A stretch of 51,316 nucleotides of DNA from an uncultured Eubacteriales bacterium (GTDB lineage Bacteria; Bacillota; Clostridia; Oscillospirales; Acutalibacteraceae): positions 1 through 51,316 of the forward strand of contig CAKSCM010000013.1 of assembly GCA_934444365.1 (NCBI GenBank), given 5' to 3'. Below are positions 32,059 to 39,803 of the stretch, piece after piece. A program made the translations under genes and the position numbers. The first letter of the stretch is position 1; every line of letters begins with the position of its first letter. The notes beneath the pieces were generated by a model. It searched no databases, had not been told where the DNA came from, and saw only the letters and a list, made by a program, of their open reading frames with translations.

Positions 32059-33327
32059 ATGAGCGTAAAACTAAGCAATGACACCCTTAAAGCATATGAA
32101 TCGGCAAAAGAAATATATGCAAAAATAGGGGTTGATACCGACAAAGCCATTGAAAACACCCTATCCACCCCCGTTTCGATGCACTGCTGGCAGGGGGACG
32201 ACGTCCGCGGGTTTTTGTTCGATCTTCCCCTTTCGGGCGGAATTCAGACCACCGGAAATTACCCCGGAAGAGCGCGCACCTGCAGCGAGCTTCGCGACGA
32301 TATTTCAAAAGCCATGAGCCTTATCCCGTCCAATAAGCTCCGGCTGAATCTTCATGCAATTTATGCCGACACCTATAAAAAGGTCGATTTAAACGAAATA
32401 GAACCCGAGCACTATGCTTCATGGGTTGATTTTGCAAAAGAAAAAAACATTGCACTCGACTTTAATCCTACCTGCTTTTCACACCCCATGGCCGCCTCGG
32501 GATTTACTATATCAAGCAACAAAAAAGAGGTTCGGGATTACTGGATAGAGCACTGCCGCCGCTCGCGAAAAATCAGCGAGTATTTCGGCAAACAGCTCGG
32601 AGAAAAAAGTGTTAACAATCTTTGGTTTCCCGACGGCTACAAGGACACCCCCTTCGACCGTGAAGGGCCTCGCCGCCGCGCGATAGAGTCGCTTGATAAA
32701 ATTATATCCGATCCCGTTGACAAAAAATACAACCTCGATTCGATAGAAAGCAAGGTCTTCGGAATAGGAGCCGAAAGCTACACCGTAATTTCTTCCGAAA
32801 TGGCCCTCGGCTACGCTGCAAGCCGCAACATCGCCTGCTGTCTCGACGCCGGACACTTCCATCCTACCGAAGTAATTTCGGATAAAATATCGTCGGTTTT
32901 ATGCTTTACCGAGGAGCTTATGCTTCACGTCAGCCGCCCGGTAAGATGGGACAGCGACCACGTGGTAGCCCTTGACGACGAGCTTTGCGCCATAATGCAG
33001 AATCTTGTACGCACCGGACTTATAAAAAGGACCCACATAGGACTCGATTTCTTCGACGCGTCGATAAACCGCGTCGCCGCCTGGGTCATAGGTACAAGAA
33101 ATACCCTTAAAGCGCTGCTTAAGGCCTTTTTGGAGCCGGGCGAGCTTTTAAAGGCCGCCGAAGAAAGCGGCGACTATACGACCCGACTCGCACTGCTTGA
33201 AGAAATCAAATGCTACCCGTTCGGGGCGGTATTCGATTATATGTGCGAGCTTTCCGGCGTACCGATAAGAGAAAAATGGCTGAATGATGTAAGAACCTAC
33301 GAAAAAGACGTACTTTTTAAAAGATAA
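32059..33327 (+). CDS. rhaA: L-rhamnose isomerase
   Basis: It converts L-rhamnose to L-rhamnulose in a metal-dependent TIM barrel. The 422 residues are close to the 419 of the E. coli enzyme. Metal and substrate residues lie in CCLDAGHFHPTE, RWDSDHVV and GLDFFDASINRVAAWVIGTRN. The ATG at 32059 has AAAGGAGA eight bases upstream and is preferred to the upstream in-frame ATG inside rhaB at 31996. The enzyme acts before RhaB although its gene comes second. Confidence 0.97.
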   Translation: MSVKLSNDTLKAYESAKEIYAKIGVDTDKAIENTLSTPVSMHCWQGDDVRGFLFDLPLSGGIQTTGNYPGRARTCSELRDDISKAMSLIPSNKLRLNLHAIYADTYKKVDLNEIEPEHYASWVDFAKEKNIALDFNPTCFSHPMAASGFTISSNKKEVRDYWIEHCRRSRKISEYFGKQLGEKSVNNLWFPDGYKDTPFDREGPRRRAIESLDKIISDPVDKKYNLDSIESKVFGIGAESYTVISSEMALGYAASRNIACCLDAGHFHPTEVISDKISSVLCFTEELMLHVSRPVRWDSDHVVALDDELCAIMQNLVRTGLIKRTHIGLDFFDASINRVAAWVIGTRNTLKALLKAFLEPGELLKAAEESGDYTTRLALLEEIKCYPFGAVFDYMCELSGVPIREKWLNDVRTYEKDVLFKR

Positions 33328-33347
33328 AATAAGACCAAGGAGCTATT

Positions 33348-34160
33348 ATGAACGACATTAAAAAATCCGCCTTTATAACCGAAATCTGTAAAACCGCCGA
33401 CAACATGTACCGCCTCGGCTGGGACGAGAGAAACGGCGGCAACATGAGCGTTATTCTCCCGGCCGACGAGGTAGCAGCTTATATCGATATCGATTCCGCC
33501 GAGCGCGTTTTGCCGATCGATTTCGACGCATCGTTTTTATCGGGGATGATATTTGCCGTTACCGGGACGGGAAAGTATTTTAAGAATGTATTGGACGATC
33601 CCGAAAACAATCTCGGTATAATCAGGGTGAATCCCGACGGAAAAAGCATTTCGGTGCTTTGGGGCTTTGCCGACGGCGGCCGCCCGACAAGCGAGCTTGC
33701 CTCCCACTTCATGTCACACATTGAAAGGCTTAAAAAGGACCCCGAGCACCGTGTGGTAATGCACACCCATGCAACAAACGTTATTGCAATGACCTTTGTG
33801 CACGATATTGACGACCGTTCGTTTACGCGTACGCTGTGGAAGATGTGCACCGAATGTCCGGTGGTCTTTCCGGACGGCGTCGGCGTATTGCCGTGGATGG
33901 TATGCGGCAGCAGCGAAATAGGCGAAAAAACCGCCGAAAAAATGCGCGATTACCGTGTGGTCGTATGGGCTCAGCACGGAATCTTCGGAACCGGACGAAA
34001 TATTGACGAGACCTTCGGTCTTATCGAGACGGTGGAAAAATCGGCTGAAATTTATATGAAAATCGCCCATCTTGATATTAAACGCACCATGACGGACGAC
34101 AACATAAGGGCAATAGCAAAGGCATTTTCGCTTGAAATACGGGAGGATTTCCTCGACTGA
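33348..34160 (+). CDS. rhaD: Rhamnulose-1-phosphate aldolase
   Basis: It splits rhamnulose-1-phosphate to dihydroxyacetone phosphate and L-lactaldehyde. It is a 270-residue class II aldolase of the RhaD/FucA type. Zinc ligands are seen in HTHATN (His139, His141) and in AQHGIFGTG (about His209); the catalytic Glu is in RPTSELASH. The length agrees with RhaD (about 275). It follows rhaA by 20 bases. No lactaldehyde reductase, rhamnose mutarotase, transporter or regulator is adjacent. Confidence 0.96.
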   Translation: MNDIKKSAFITEICKTADNMYRLGWDERNGGNMSVILPADEVAAYIDIDSAERVLPIDFDASFLSGMIFAVTGTGKYFKNVLDDPENNLGIIRVNPDGKSISVLWGFADGGRPTSELASHFMSHIERLKKDPEHRVVMHTHATNVIAMTFVHDIDDRSFTRTLWKMCTECPVVFPDGVGVLPWMVCGSSEIGEKTAEKMRDYRVVVWAQHGIFGTGRNIDETFGLIETVEKSAEIYMKIAHLDIKRTMTDDNIRAIAKAFSLEIREDFLD

Positions 34161-34380
34161 ATACCCCTTTAAATGTGCCTTACCGTTCACGAGTAAGACC
34201 TCTCGGCTCACCCGATCGGCCGTCATTATTAAAACAAAGGCACACGACCGTCACACCGTAACCGAGTACCTTTGTGCCACACTTAACCGTCCGGCCTTGA
34301 ACGGTCGCCGCCGGAACGCGTGCCCGTCGGTTCAATTAATCAGGCCGGGATAAACAGAATCTTTTTTGATTTTAAACTTA
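34161..34380. other. Non-coding stretch between rhaD and its terminator
   Basis: No convincing gene lies here. It has GC-rich patches and short complementary pieces: GGCACA/TGTGCC around 34238-34277, and ACCGTCCGGC facing GCCGCCGG near 34284-34312. It may be the rhaD 3' untranslated region, a decayed gene or a small RNA. None of these can be chosen from sequence alone. The rest of the gap (34441-34587) shows nothing but AT-rich sequence. Confidence 0.35.
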
Positions 34381-34436
34381 AAACAGCCGTTTTGCGGAAA
34401 AATATGCTCATATTCCGTAAATCGGCTGTTTTCTTT
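34381..34436 (+). terminator. Terminator after rhaBAD
   Basis: A long stem (AAACAGCCG with CGGCTGTTT, extended by TTTGCGGAA/TTCCGTAAA) is followed by TTCTTTTG. Confidence 0.8.
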
Positions 34437-34587
34437 TGTTATTTTATCCATTATGTTTCCTCGCTCTGATGCGGCCCGCCGCCCATTAAGATTTATAATG
34501 CTCCTGCAAAGGCCGATATTTTACCGAAAATAATCCTAATCAAGCAGCATCTAAAAAACAATATTTAATTTTATTATTCAAATAATG

Positions 34588-34616
34588 TTGAATTATTCAT
34601 AATTTTGGGTTAAAAT
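34588..34616 (+). promoter_or_regulatory. Promoter of the RING-like zinc-finger gene
   Basis: TTGAAT (34588-34593) and TAAAAT (34611-34616), 17 bases apart, about 30 bases before the ATG at 34651. Confidence 0.6.
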
Positions 34617-34650
34617 CTAAATATGAACAATAAATTCGGGAGGAAACGGC

Positions 34651-35697
34651 ATGAAAGATATTTTCAGCGGACGAAAATGCCCCGTCTGCCATGCCAGATT
34701 TTTTGAGGAAGACGATATAGTTTACTGCCCAGTTTGCGGTGCCCCCCATCACAGGGATTGCTGGAACAGCTTAGGGCATTGCGCATATGAGGCTTTACAC
34801 GGCACGGCCAATCAGTGGACCGAGGAAAACGATCCAGAGATGAAAGCGGAGCCGGCAGGAAACGAAAACGCTGATTACAACACACCCCACACTAGCGGCA
34901 ACAACGCTCATACGCGCCCTAACATGGGAGACAGCGTTTGTCCCACCTGTCACCGCACGATTCCGAATGATTCGCTTTTTTGCCCCTATTGCGGCCACGA
35001 TTTTGTGGCCGATCAGTCGGGTCAAAATGAGCAAAACGGCCCGTTTAATCCTCCGTTTGCACAATATCCGGTTTATCCGGTTCAGTTTGATCCGCCCGAT
35101 CCGCTCGGAGGGGTTGACAAGGAGGAAAAGATCGAGGGGATTCCGGCAAAGATTCTCGGGCGTTTTGTCGGGGTGAATTCGAGGCGATATATTCCGTTTT
35201 TTGCAAGGAAAAACAAAAACGGCAAGCAGAAAATTATCAGCTGGAACTGGGCGGCGTTTTTAATTCCGCAATACTGGATGGTTTACAGAAAAAGCTACAT
35301 TGCAAGTATATTTGCCTTTGCCTGCTCAATAATCACAAGTATTTGCCTTGTGCCATTTCTCGATTTTCTTAACACACTTATGCCGACTACCGGACCGGTG
35401 ACATACAATCAGCTGTTTGAAATCATTTCGGGTAATATAGATAAATTCTCCTACTCGTCGCTTTATCTCGCATTCGGCGGAATACTGCTGCAGCTTATCG
35501 TGAGAATAGTATACGGTATGTTCGGCGACTGGTTCTACAAATGCCACTGTGTAAATAAGATTAAAACGCTTGATTCAAAGGGCGTAATTGTAACCGATGA
35601 GGAATACACCCGAAAAGGCAACGTTAATATTTTCGCCCCGATAATCGCTTATATGGTCTACTACATGGTTTCGATGTTGCTTATAAATCTGATTTGA
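34651..35697 (+). CDS. RING-like zinc-finger membrane protein (DUF2628-type C-terminus)
   Basis: A 348-residue protein of three parts. Residues 8-46 form a prokaryotic RING-like finger with Cys10, Cys13, Cys26, Cys29, His33/34, Cys37 and Cys44. Residues 97-114 form a second CPTC...CPYC zinc ribbon. A Pro/Asn/Gln-rich linker follows. The part from about 190 on has the motif WNWAAFLIPQYWMVYRK and three hydrophobic segments, like DUF2628 membrane domains. The fingers face the cytoplasm if the usual topology holds. Function is unknown; protein or lipid sensing is possible. It has its own promoter and no operon partner. Confidence 0.82.
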   Translation: MKDIFSGRKCPVCHARFFEEDDIVYCPVCGAPHHRDCWNSLGHCAYEALHGTANQWTEENDPEMKAEPAGNENADYNTPHTSGNNAHTRPNMGDSVCPTCHRTIPNDSLFCPYCGHDFVADQSGQNEQNGPFNPPFAQYPVYPVQFDPPDPLGGVDKEEKIEGIPAKILGRFVGVNSRRYIPFFARKNKNGKQKIISWNWAAFLIPQYWMVYRKSYIASIFAFACSIITSICLVPFLDFLNTLMPTTGPVTYNQLFEIISGNIDKFSYSSLYLAFGGILLQLIVRIVYGMFGDWFYKCHCVNKIKTLDSKGVIVTDEEYTRKGNVNIFAPIIAYMVYYMVSMLLINLI

Positions 35698-35721
35698 CCG
35701 AACATCCGAAAAAACGAATAA

Positions 35722-35753
35722 TGACAGGTGGATTTTTTATATTTTACCTGTCA
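35722..35753. repeat. Inverted repeat upstream of galU
   Basis: A perfect 8-base inverted repeat TGACAGGT/ACCTGTCA is separated by 16 AT-rich bases, 34 bases before the galU ATG. It could be an operator or the 3' hairpin of the preceding gene; no clear T run follows. Confidence 0.4.
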
Positions 35754-35786
35754 GAAACATAAAAAACACAAAGTGAGGTACAACAA

Positions 35787-36656
35787 ATGAAAATTCGCAA
35801 GGCTGTTATTCCCGCTGCAGGACTCGGTACAAGGGTACTTCCCGCCTCAAAATCCTGTCCTAAAGAAATGCTCAATATCGTCGATAAGCCGGCAATCCAG
35901 TACATTGTCGAAGAGGCCGTAAAGTCCGGCATTACCGACATATTAATTATAACCAACCGCGGAAAGGGTCTTATTGAGGACCATTTTGACCATTCATATG
36001 AGCTCGAACGCAATCTTGAGGAAAAACACAAGGACGACATTCTCCGCGAAGTCGAGGCCATTGCCTCTCTTGCCAATGTCTATTTTATAAGGCAAAAGGT
36101 AACAAGGGGACTCGGCCACGCAGTTTTGCAGGCGCGTTCCTTTATAGGAGATGAACCCTTTGCCGTATTGTACGGAGATGACGTAATAATCGGCGACGAG
36201 CCTGCAACCGCACAGCTTTGCGCCGCTTATGAAAAATACGGCCGCGGAGTTGTCGGAGTTAAAGAGGTTACAAAGGAAGCAATACAAAAATACAGCTCGC
36301 TTAAGGTTGAGCCCCTTGCAGAGCGTGAATTCAAGGTTACCGATATGATAGAAAAGCCCACCCCCGACAAGATCATGTCGCTTTACTCAATCCTCGGCCG
36401 CTGCGTTCTTCCTCCCTCGATATTCGACATTCTTGAAAAAACACCGCTTGGCGCCGGCGGCGAACTGCAGCTTACCGACGCTATGAAACAGCTTGCGGTT
36501 ACTGAAAGCATGACGGCGGTCGATTTTACCGGAATCCGCTATGACATGGGCAATAAGCTCGGCATAATGATGGCCAATTGCGAGGTGGCCTTAAAGCACC
36601 CCGAGATAGGCGCCGACTTCGCGAAATACATAAAAGAGCTCGCCGCGAAGCTTTAA
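35787..36656 (+). CDS. galU: UTP-glucose-1-phosphate uridylyltransferase
   Basis: It makes UDP-glucose for envelope polysaccharides and galactose interconversion. The 289 residues show the nucleotidyltransferase start IPAAGLGTRVLPASKSCPKEML. Then come QYIVEEAVKSGI, the metal-site LYGDDVI, and GGELQLTDAMKQL near the end. The length is typical of bacterial GalU. It is transcribed alone and ends before the terminator at 36763-36809. Confidence 0.96.
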   Translation: MKIRKAVIPAAGLGTRVLPASKSCPKEMLNIVDKPAIQYIVEEAVKSGITDILIITNRGKGLIEDHFDHSYELERNLEEKHKDDILREVEAIASLANVYFIRQKVTRGLGHAVLQARSFIGDEPFAVLYGDDVIIGDEPATAQLCAAYEKYGRGVVGVKEVTKEAIQKYSSLKVEPLAEREFKVTDMIEKPTPDKIMSLYSILGRCVLPPSIFDILEKTPLGAGGELQLTDAMKQLAVTESMTAVDFTGIRYDMGNKLGIMMANCEVALKHPEIGADFAKYIKELAAKL

Positions 36657-36762
36657 ATAAAGCCGGATGCCGGTCATTTTCGAACGATAAAGCCGTAAAA
36701 GGCGTTTAAATTTAAACAGCGACAAAATTCCCGTTTAAATCAGCGGTAAAAAATCCAAATAT

Positions 36763-36809
36763 AAAACGGACTGTAAGAACTTTAGTTTTTACAGTCCGTT
36801 TTGGTTTTT
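36763..36809 (+). terminator. galU terminator
   Basis: The stem AAAACGGACTGTAA with its partner TTTTTACAGTCCGTTTT is followed by GGTTTTTG. It could also stop leftward transcripts of the phosphatase gene, which ends at 36878. Confidence 0.8.
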
Positions 36810-36877
36810 GTTCTAATTTTTATTTCGCCTGACGGTGAAAAAAATTTTTTTGGCGAGCGCTAAATACTTTACAATCA

Positions 36878-37612
36878 TTAATATATCGTATAAGAATGAA
36901 GTCCGCTCGGCGAAACCGGTTCTCCCCCGGCTAAAAGATGGGAGGTATCTCCCGCCTGGAAGATTCTCGCCTTGGCTATTTTACCGTCCTCAAGATGCTG
37001 CTCCATAAATATCGTGGTTACCGATGAGGTCGGCAAAAACATTGTATGCCATACCGCCGGAAGGGAGACCCCGAGTATGTGCGCAAGCAGCAGATTACCA
37101 AGTCCCATATGGCAAAACAGGGCTATTGTCTGTCTCGAATCCTCATATCCGTCTTTAACCTTAAAATAATGGCCGGCGTTTACAAAGCCGTGGCTTGCTA
37201 TAAGCTTGTCAAACTCGCTGCATACCATATCGTAACGCTCGACTATTCCGGTTCCCTTATAAATATCGGCGTCGCGCCATTTTACCGGATCGAAAATATC
37301 CGGTATATTAACCCAGCTTTCGGGAGGCATGTTCCATGCGCAATGATCGTCGTCGTTGAACTTAGTATGAAAGCTCATCTTCAATCCGAGAGGGAATTCC
37401 CTGAGCCATTCAAGCTCGCTCGCCTTAAGACCGGTCTTTCTAAGGGTCGGCTCAGCCGTCATCTTCGCACGGCCGTGCGGAGAAACATATGCATAATCTA
37501 TGTGCTCGTTAACAAGCCGCCTGCTCAGCAGCTCGGCCTCCCTTACCCCCTTTTCGGTAAGCGAATCGGTCGGATAATACGGCTCTGCATGGCGAATTAT
37601 TAAAATTCTCAT
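36878..37612 (-). CDS. Histidine phosphatase superfamily protein
   Basis: A 244-residue phosphatase of the phosphoglycerate-mutase-like fold. The phosphohistidine motif is IIRHAEP (Arg7, His8), with the second Arg in VSPHGRAKMTAEP. The second catalytic His is in ALFCHMGLGN. The start at 37612 (MRILIIRHAE) has GGAGG eight bases upstream; the upstream in-frame ATG at 37654 would add 14 unlikely residues. The substrate is unknown, since this family includes phosphatases of sugars, nucleotides and cobalamin precursors. It stands alone with its own promoter. Confidence 0.9.
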   Translation of the reverse strand: MRILIIRHAEPYYPTDSLTEKGVREAELLSRRLVNEHIDYAYVSPHGRAKMTAEPTLRKTGLKASELEWLREFPLGLKMSFHTKFNDDDHCAWNMPPESWVNIPDIFDPVKWRDADIYKGTGIVERYDMVCSEFDKLIASHGFVNAGHYFKVKDGYEDSRQTIALFCHMGLGNLLLAHILGVSLPAVWHTMFLPTSSVTTIFMEQHLEDGKIAKARIFQAGDTSHLLAGGEPVSPSGLHSYTIY

Positions 37613-37757
37613 TGATCTTCCCTCCGGAAAACAAAAATCCTGACGGTATGACAAAACGCAAAAATGAACCGACAGTTTTTAAAATAAAAAAACGCTGTGG
37701 CTCGATATAATCGCCTTGTCATACGGCAAAACAATCGCAAAATGATTGTTGTCGGTT

Positions 37758-37786
37758 ATTATAACACAAAAAAACTCTTTTGTCAC
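37758..37786 (-). promoter_or_regulatory. Promoter of the histidine phosphatase gene
   Basis: GTGACA (37781-37786) and TATAAT (37758-37763) on the minus strand, 17 bases apart. Confidence 0.65.
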
Positions 37787-37805
37787 CGTGAAGATAATAT
37801 TTTAC

Positions 37806-37877
37806 AAAAATAAAAATTGCCCGATGTACTCTTTCAGGCCTCAAAAGCTCTGACGGGGGATTGGTACACCGGGCAAT
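37806..37877 (-). terminator. Terminator of the phage-like cassette
   Basis: A long hairpin closed by ATTGCCCG/CGGGCAAT and GTAC/GTAC is followed on the minus strand by TTTTTATTTTTG. It lies about 100 bases past the amidase stop and separates the cassette from the phosphatase promoter. Confidence 0.7.
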
Positions 37878-37973
37878 AATTATTACATTTTTCTGCATTT
37901 TATCGGCACCGAAGTAAAAACTTCTGATAATAAAAAATACGGGGGATTTTTTATATTTTTAAAAAAATCAGAC

Positions 37974-38801
37974 TTACTTCCCTACCGAATTTTTAAGAAT
38001 GAACAGCGCGTCGTTAGCCGTTACCTTGCCGTCGCCGTCCGCATCCAGACGTTTTGCTTCCTCGTCGGTCGGCGTATACTTACCGACGGCAGCATTTAGC
38101 GCTTTAAGGGCGTCCTGAGCGGTATATTTAATAATAACCGGCTCAGGATCGGGAGTCGGATTGGGTACAGGTGCCGGCTCCGGCGTTGGGACGGGTTCGG
38201 GATCGGGAACGGGTGTAGGTTCAGGCTGGGGCTTATTATCGCTCTCGTAAGGATCCGAAAACTCTATACCGAAATACTCGCAAAAGGCTTTAGCCGTCTG
38301 GCGCGCTATATTTCTCAGGTTGTCATGAAACCACTTTGCATCCTCGTAGTTATCGTGAAAAACATGCTCCTCGTAAAAAGCCGGCGCCTTTGTTGCTTTC
38401 AGCTCGTACAGATCGCTCCTTGTGTAAAGAGCGATCGGACCAGGATATATCTCTCGCCTGTACTTCATGACATATTCGGCTATCTTTTTACCCTTTTCGC
38501 TCGTCGGAAAAACCATGGGTCTGTACCCTTTAGCCTGACCGTTTGCTGCGTTTGTGTGCGATACATAGTGGATATCCGGAGAAAAGGCGTTTGACTCGGC
38601 AACCGCCTGCTTCATGAGTGCGGTGCCGTCCTCATTGCTCATAGGAACACGCCGCGGTCCCCTTTTGTACTGTATACCGCATTTTTTAAGATACACCTCA
38701 AGCTCGTCAAGGTAAAGATTGTTGTGGGTGGTCTCGTCGCAGCCGCTTATTGCGCACGGATTCCACCTGTGATATGCCGGCGACAGATAAATTTTAGGCA
38801 T
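37974..38801 (-). CDS. N-acetylmuramoyl-L-alanine amidase with dockerin-like C-terminus
   Basis: A 275-residue cell-wall hydrolase. The N-terminal about 180 residues are an amidase_3-type domain, with zinc-site residues His11 (SPAYHRW), Glu23 and His82 (VSHTNAANG). A Pro-rich linker (PEPTPVPDPEP-like) follows. The last about 50 residues look like a dockerin type I domain: ALKALNAAVGK, then a calcium loop DADGDGKVTANDAL, then FILKNSVGK. Only one canonical calcium loop is seen. It has no signal peptide, as in phage endolysins. The ATG at 38801 is preceded by AGGAGGAGG and overlaps the holin stop by 8 bases. Confidence 0.88.
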   Translation of the reverse strand: MPKIYLSPAYHRWNPCAISGCDETTHNNLYLDELEVYLKKCGIQYKRGPRRVPMSNEDGTALMKQAVAESNAFSPDIHYVSHTNAANGQAKGYRPMVFPTSEKGKKIAEYVMKYRREIYPGPIALYTRSDLYELKATKAPAFYEEHVFHDNYEDAKWFHDNLRNIARQTAKAFCEYFGIEFSDPYESDNKPQPEPTPVPDPEPVPTPEPAPVPNPTPDPEPVIIKYTAQDALKALNAAVGKYTPTDEEAKRLDADGDGKVTANDALFILKNSVGK

Positions 38802-39021
38802 TTTCCTCCTCCTTTTTATCTTCCTGTTTAATCTCGGGAAGTCCGGCAACGCTTGTAAGCAGCGAAAGCACTCCGGCGAGCAGCGACGCCGATATAACGA
38901 CGCGCCAGTCGACGCTGCTCATCATTGCCGACGTTCCGATTGTGGCGACCGCCGTCTGAGCAACCGTTTTAATCGCCCTGACCGAAGCGGCGCACAGCCA
39001 CTTTTTAATTGCTTTTTTCAT
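38794..39021 (-). CDS. Phage-type holin (r1t-like)
   Basis: A 75-residue small membrane protein. A basic N-terminus (MKKAIKKW) precedes two hydrophobic segments (AIKTVAQTAVATIG, then VVISASLLAGVLSLLTSVAG) and a charged tail ending KEEENA. The layout and the segment LPE after the second helix match r1t-family holins, which let the lysin reach the wall. The ATG at 39021 has AAAGGAG nine bases upstream; upstream in-frame starts would run into the neighbouring gene. It directly precedes the amidase, the classical holin-lysin order. Confidence 0.85.
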   Translation of the reverse strand: MKKAIKKWLCAASVRAIKTVAQTAVATIGTSAMMSSVDWRVVISASLLAGVLSLLTSVAGLPEIKQEDKKEEENA

Positions 39022-39025
39022 TGTA

Positions 39026-39322
39026 TCAGTCTCCTTTACTCTCATAACGGTCAATTCTGTGATGTGCCTGCTTGCAGGATTCCTCACATCTGGTTATACG
39101 TTCGGAAAGCCTGCCTATTTTAATTGCGGTTTCTCGGTTTTCGCGTTTTAAGTCATCAATTCCGGCCTTAATGTAACCTATGTCAGACATCATAACCCCT
39201 TTGTTTTCACCCTCGCTGACGTTATTTTTCTTTTCCTTGCGCTTTAAGGCAATAATCGAAAAGCAGGATGCAGCCGCCGTTGCGCACAACGTGCAAAGGG
39301 TGGTAATAATAAACTCGGTCAT
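39026..39322 (-). CDS. Small phage-type membrane protein with coiled coil (XhlA-like position)
   Basis: A 98-residue protein. One N-terminal hydrophobic helix (IITTLCTLCATAAASCFSII) is followed by a Lys-rich region. A long helical, charged C-terminus (GIDDLKRENRETAIKIGRLS) is likely coiled coil and ends with Cys and His residues. Proteins of this form commonly precede holins in Clostridia prophages. The ATG at 39322 has AAAGGAA upstream and is preferred to the in-frame ATG at 39373. It ends 4 bases before the holin. Confidence 0.7.
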   Translation of the reverse strand: MTEFIITTLCTLCATAAASCFSIIALKRKEKKNNVSEGENKGVMMSDIGYIKAGIDDLKRENRETAIKIGRLSERITRCEESCKQAHHRIDRYESKGD

Positions 39323-39335
39323 TTTCTTTTCCTTT

Positions 39336-39788
39336 CTACCATGCCCAGCACTTGTAAGTGCCCCCGTAGACAAATATACCGGGGTCGGTATCGCCGATAG
39401 TAAAGGTTACGTCCGAACCGGACTCGCTTTTTGTTATGGTTGAAGATGACTGATAAATATTTGTTTCATCGATGTTTATTTCGCCCGATATGGCCGCATT
39501 GCCGGAATGACAGCTCCACAGAATAAACTGCCCAGAAATTTCCGAGGCCGAGATAAGGCCAAAAAAATAGTTGTTTTTTCCGGCAAGTCCGCTAAAGGTA
39601 ATGCTCATTATGTCGGACGAAACACATTCGCCGGCTGATACCTCGGCGCCCGAAGGAATGGCTGAAATAAGCGCGGCGAGTCCGTCGATTTTAGTGCCGA
39701 CAGGCACCGTCGTTCCTTTGGCTGAAATGGCCGATTTAATGCTTTCGACGGCGTTTTCTATTCGGGCTTTATCGCTTGCAATACTCAT
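39336..39788 (-). CDS. Phage tail-fibre/baseplate-type protein
   Basis: A 150-residue protein. The N-terminus (IENAVESIKSAISAKGTTVP, then GTKIDGLAALISAIP) is a repeat found at the start of many phage tail or baseplate-associated proteins of Firmicutes. The rest is a Ser/Thr/Gly-rich beta region ending in YGGTYKCWAW, without a signal peptide. It probably forms a surface or receptor-contact part. The RBS is AAAGGAGG. It lies 15 bases after the collagen-like gene. Confidence 0.7.
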   Translation of the reverse strand: MSIASDKARIENAVESIKSAISAKGTTVPVGTKIDGLAALISAIPSGAEVSAGECVSSDIMSITFSGLAGKNNYFFGLISASEISGQFILWSCHSGNAAISGEINIDETNIYQSSSTITKSESGSDVTFTIGDTDPGIFVYGGTYKCWAW

Positions 39789-39803
39789 AATATAACCCCT
39801 CCT

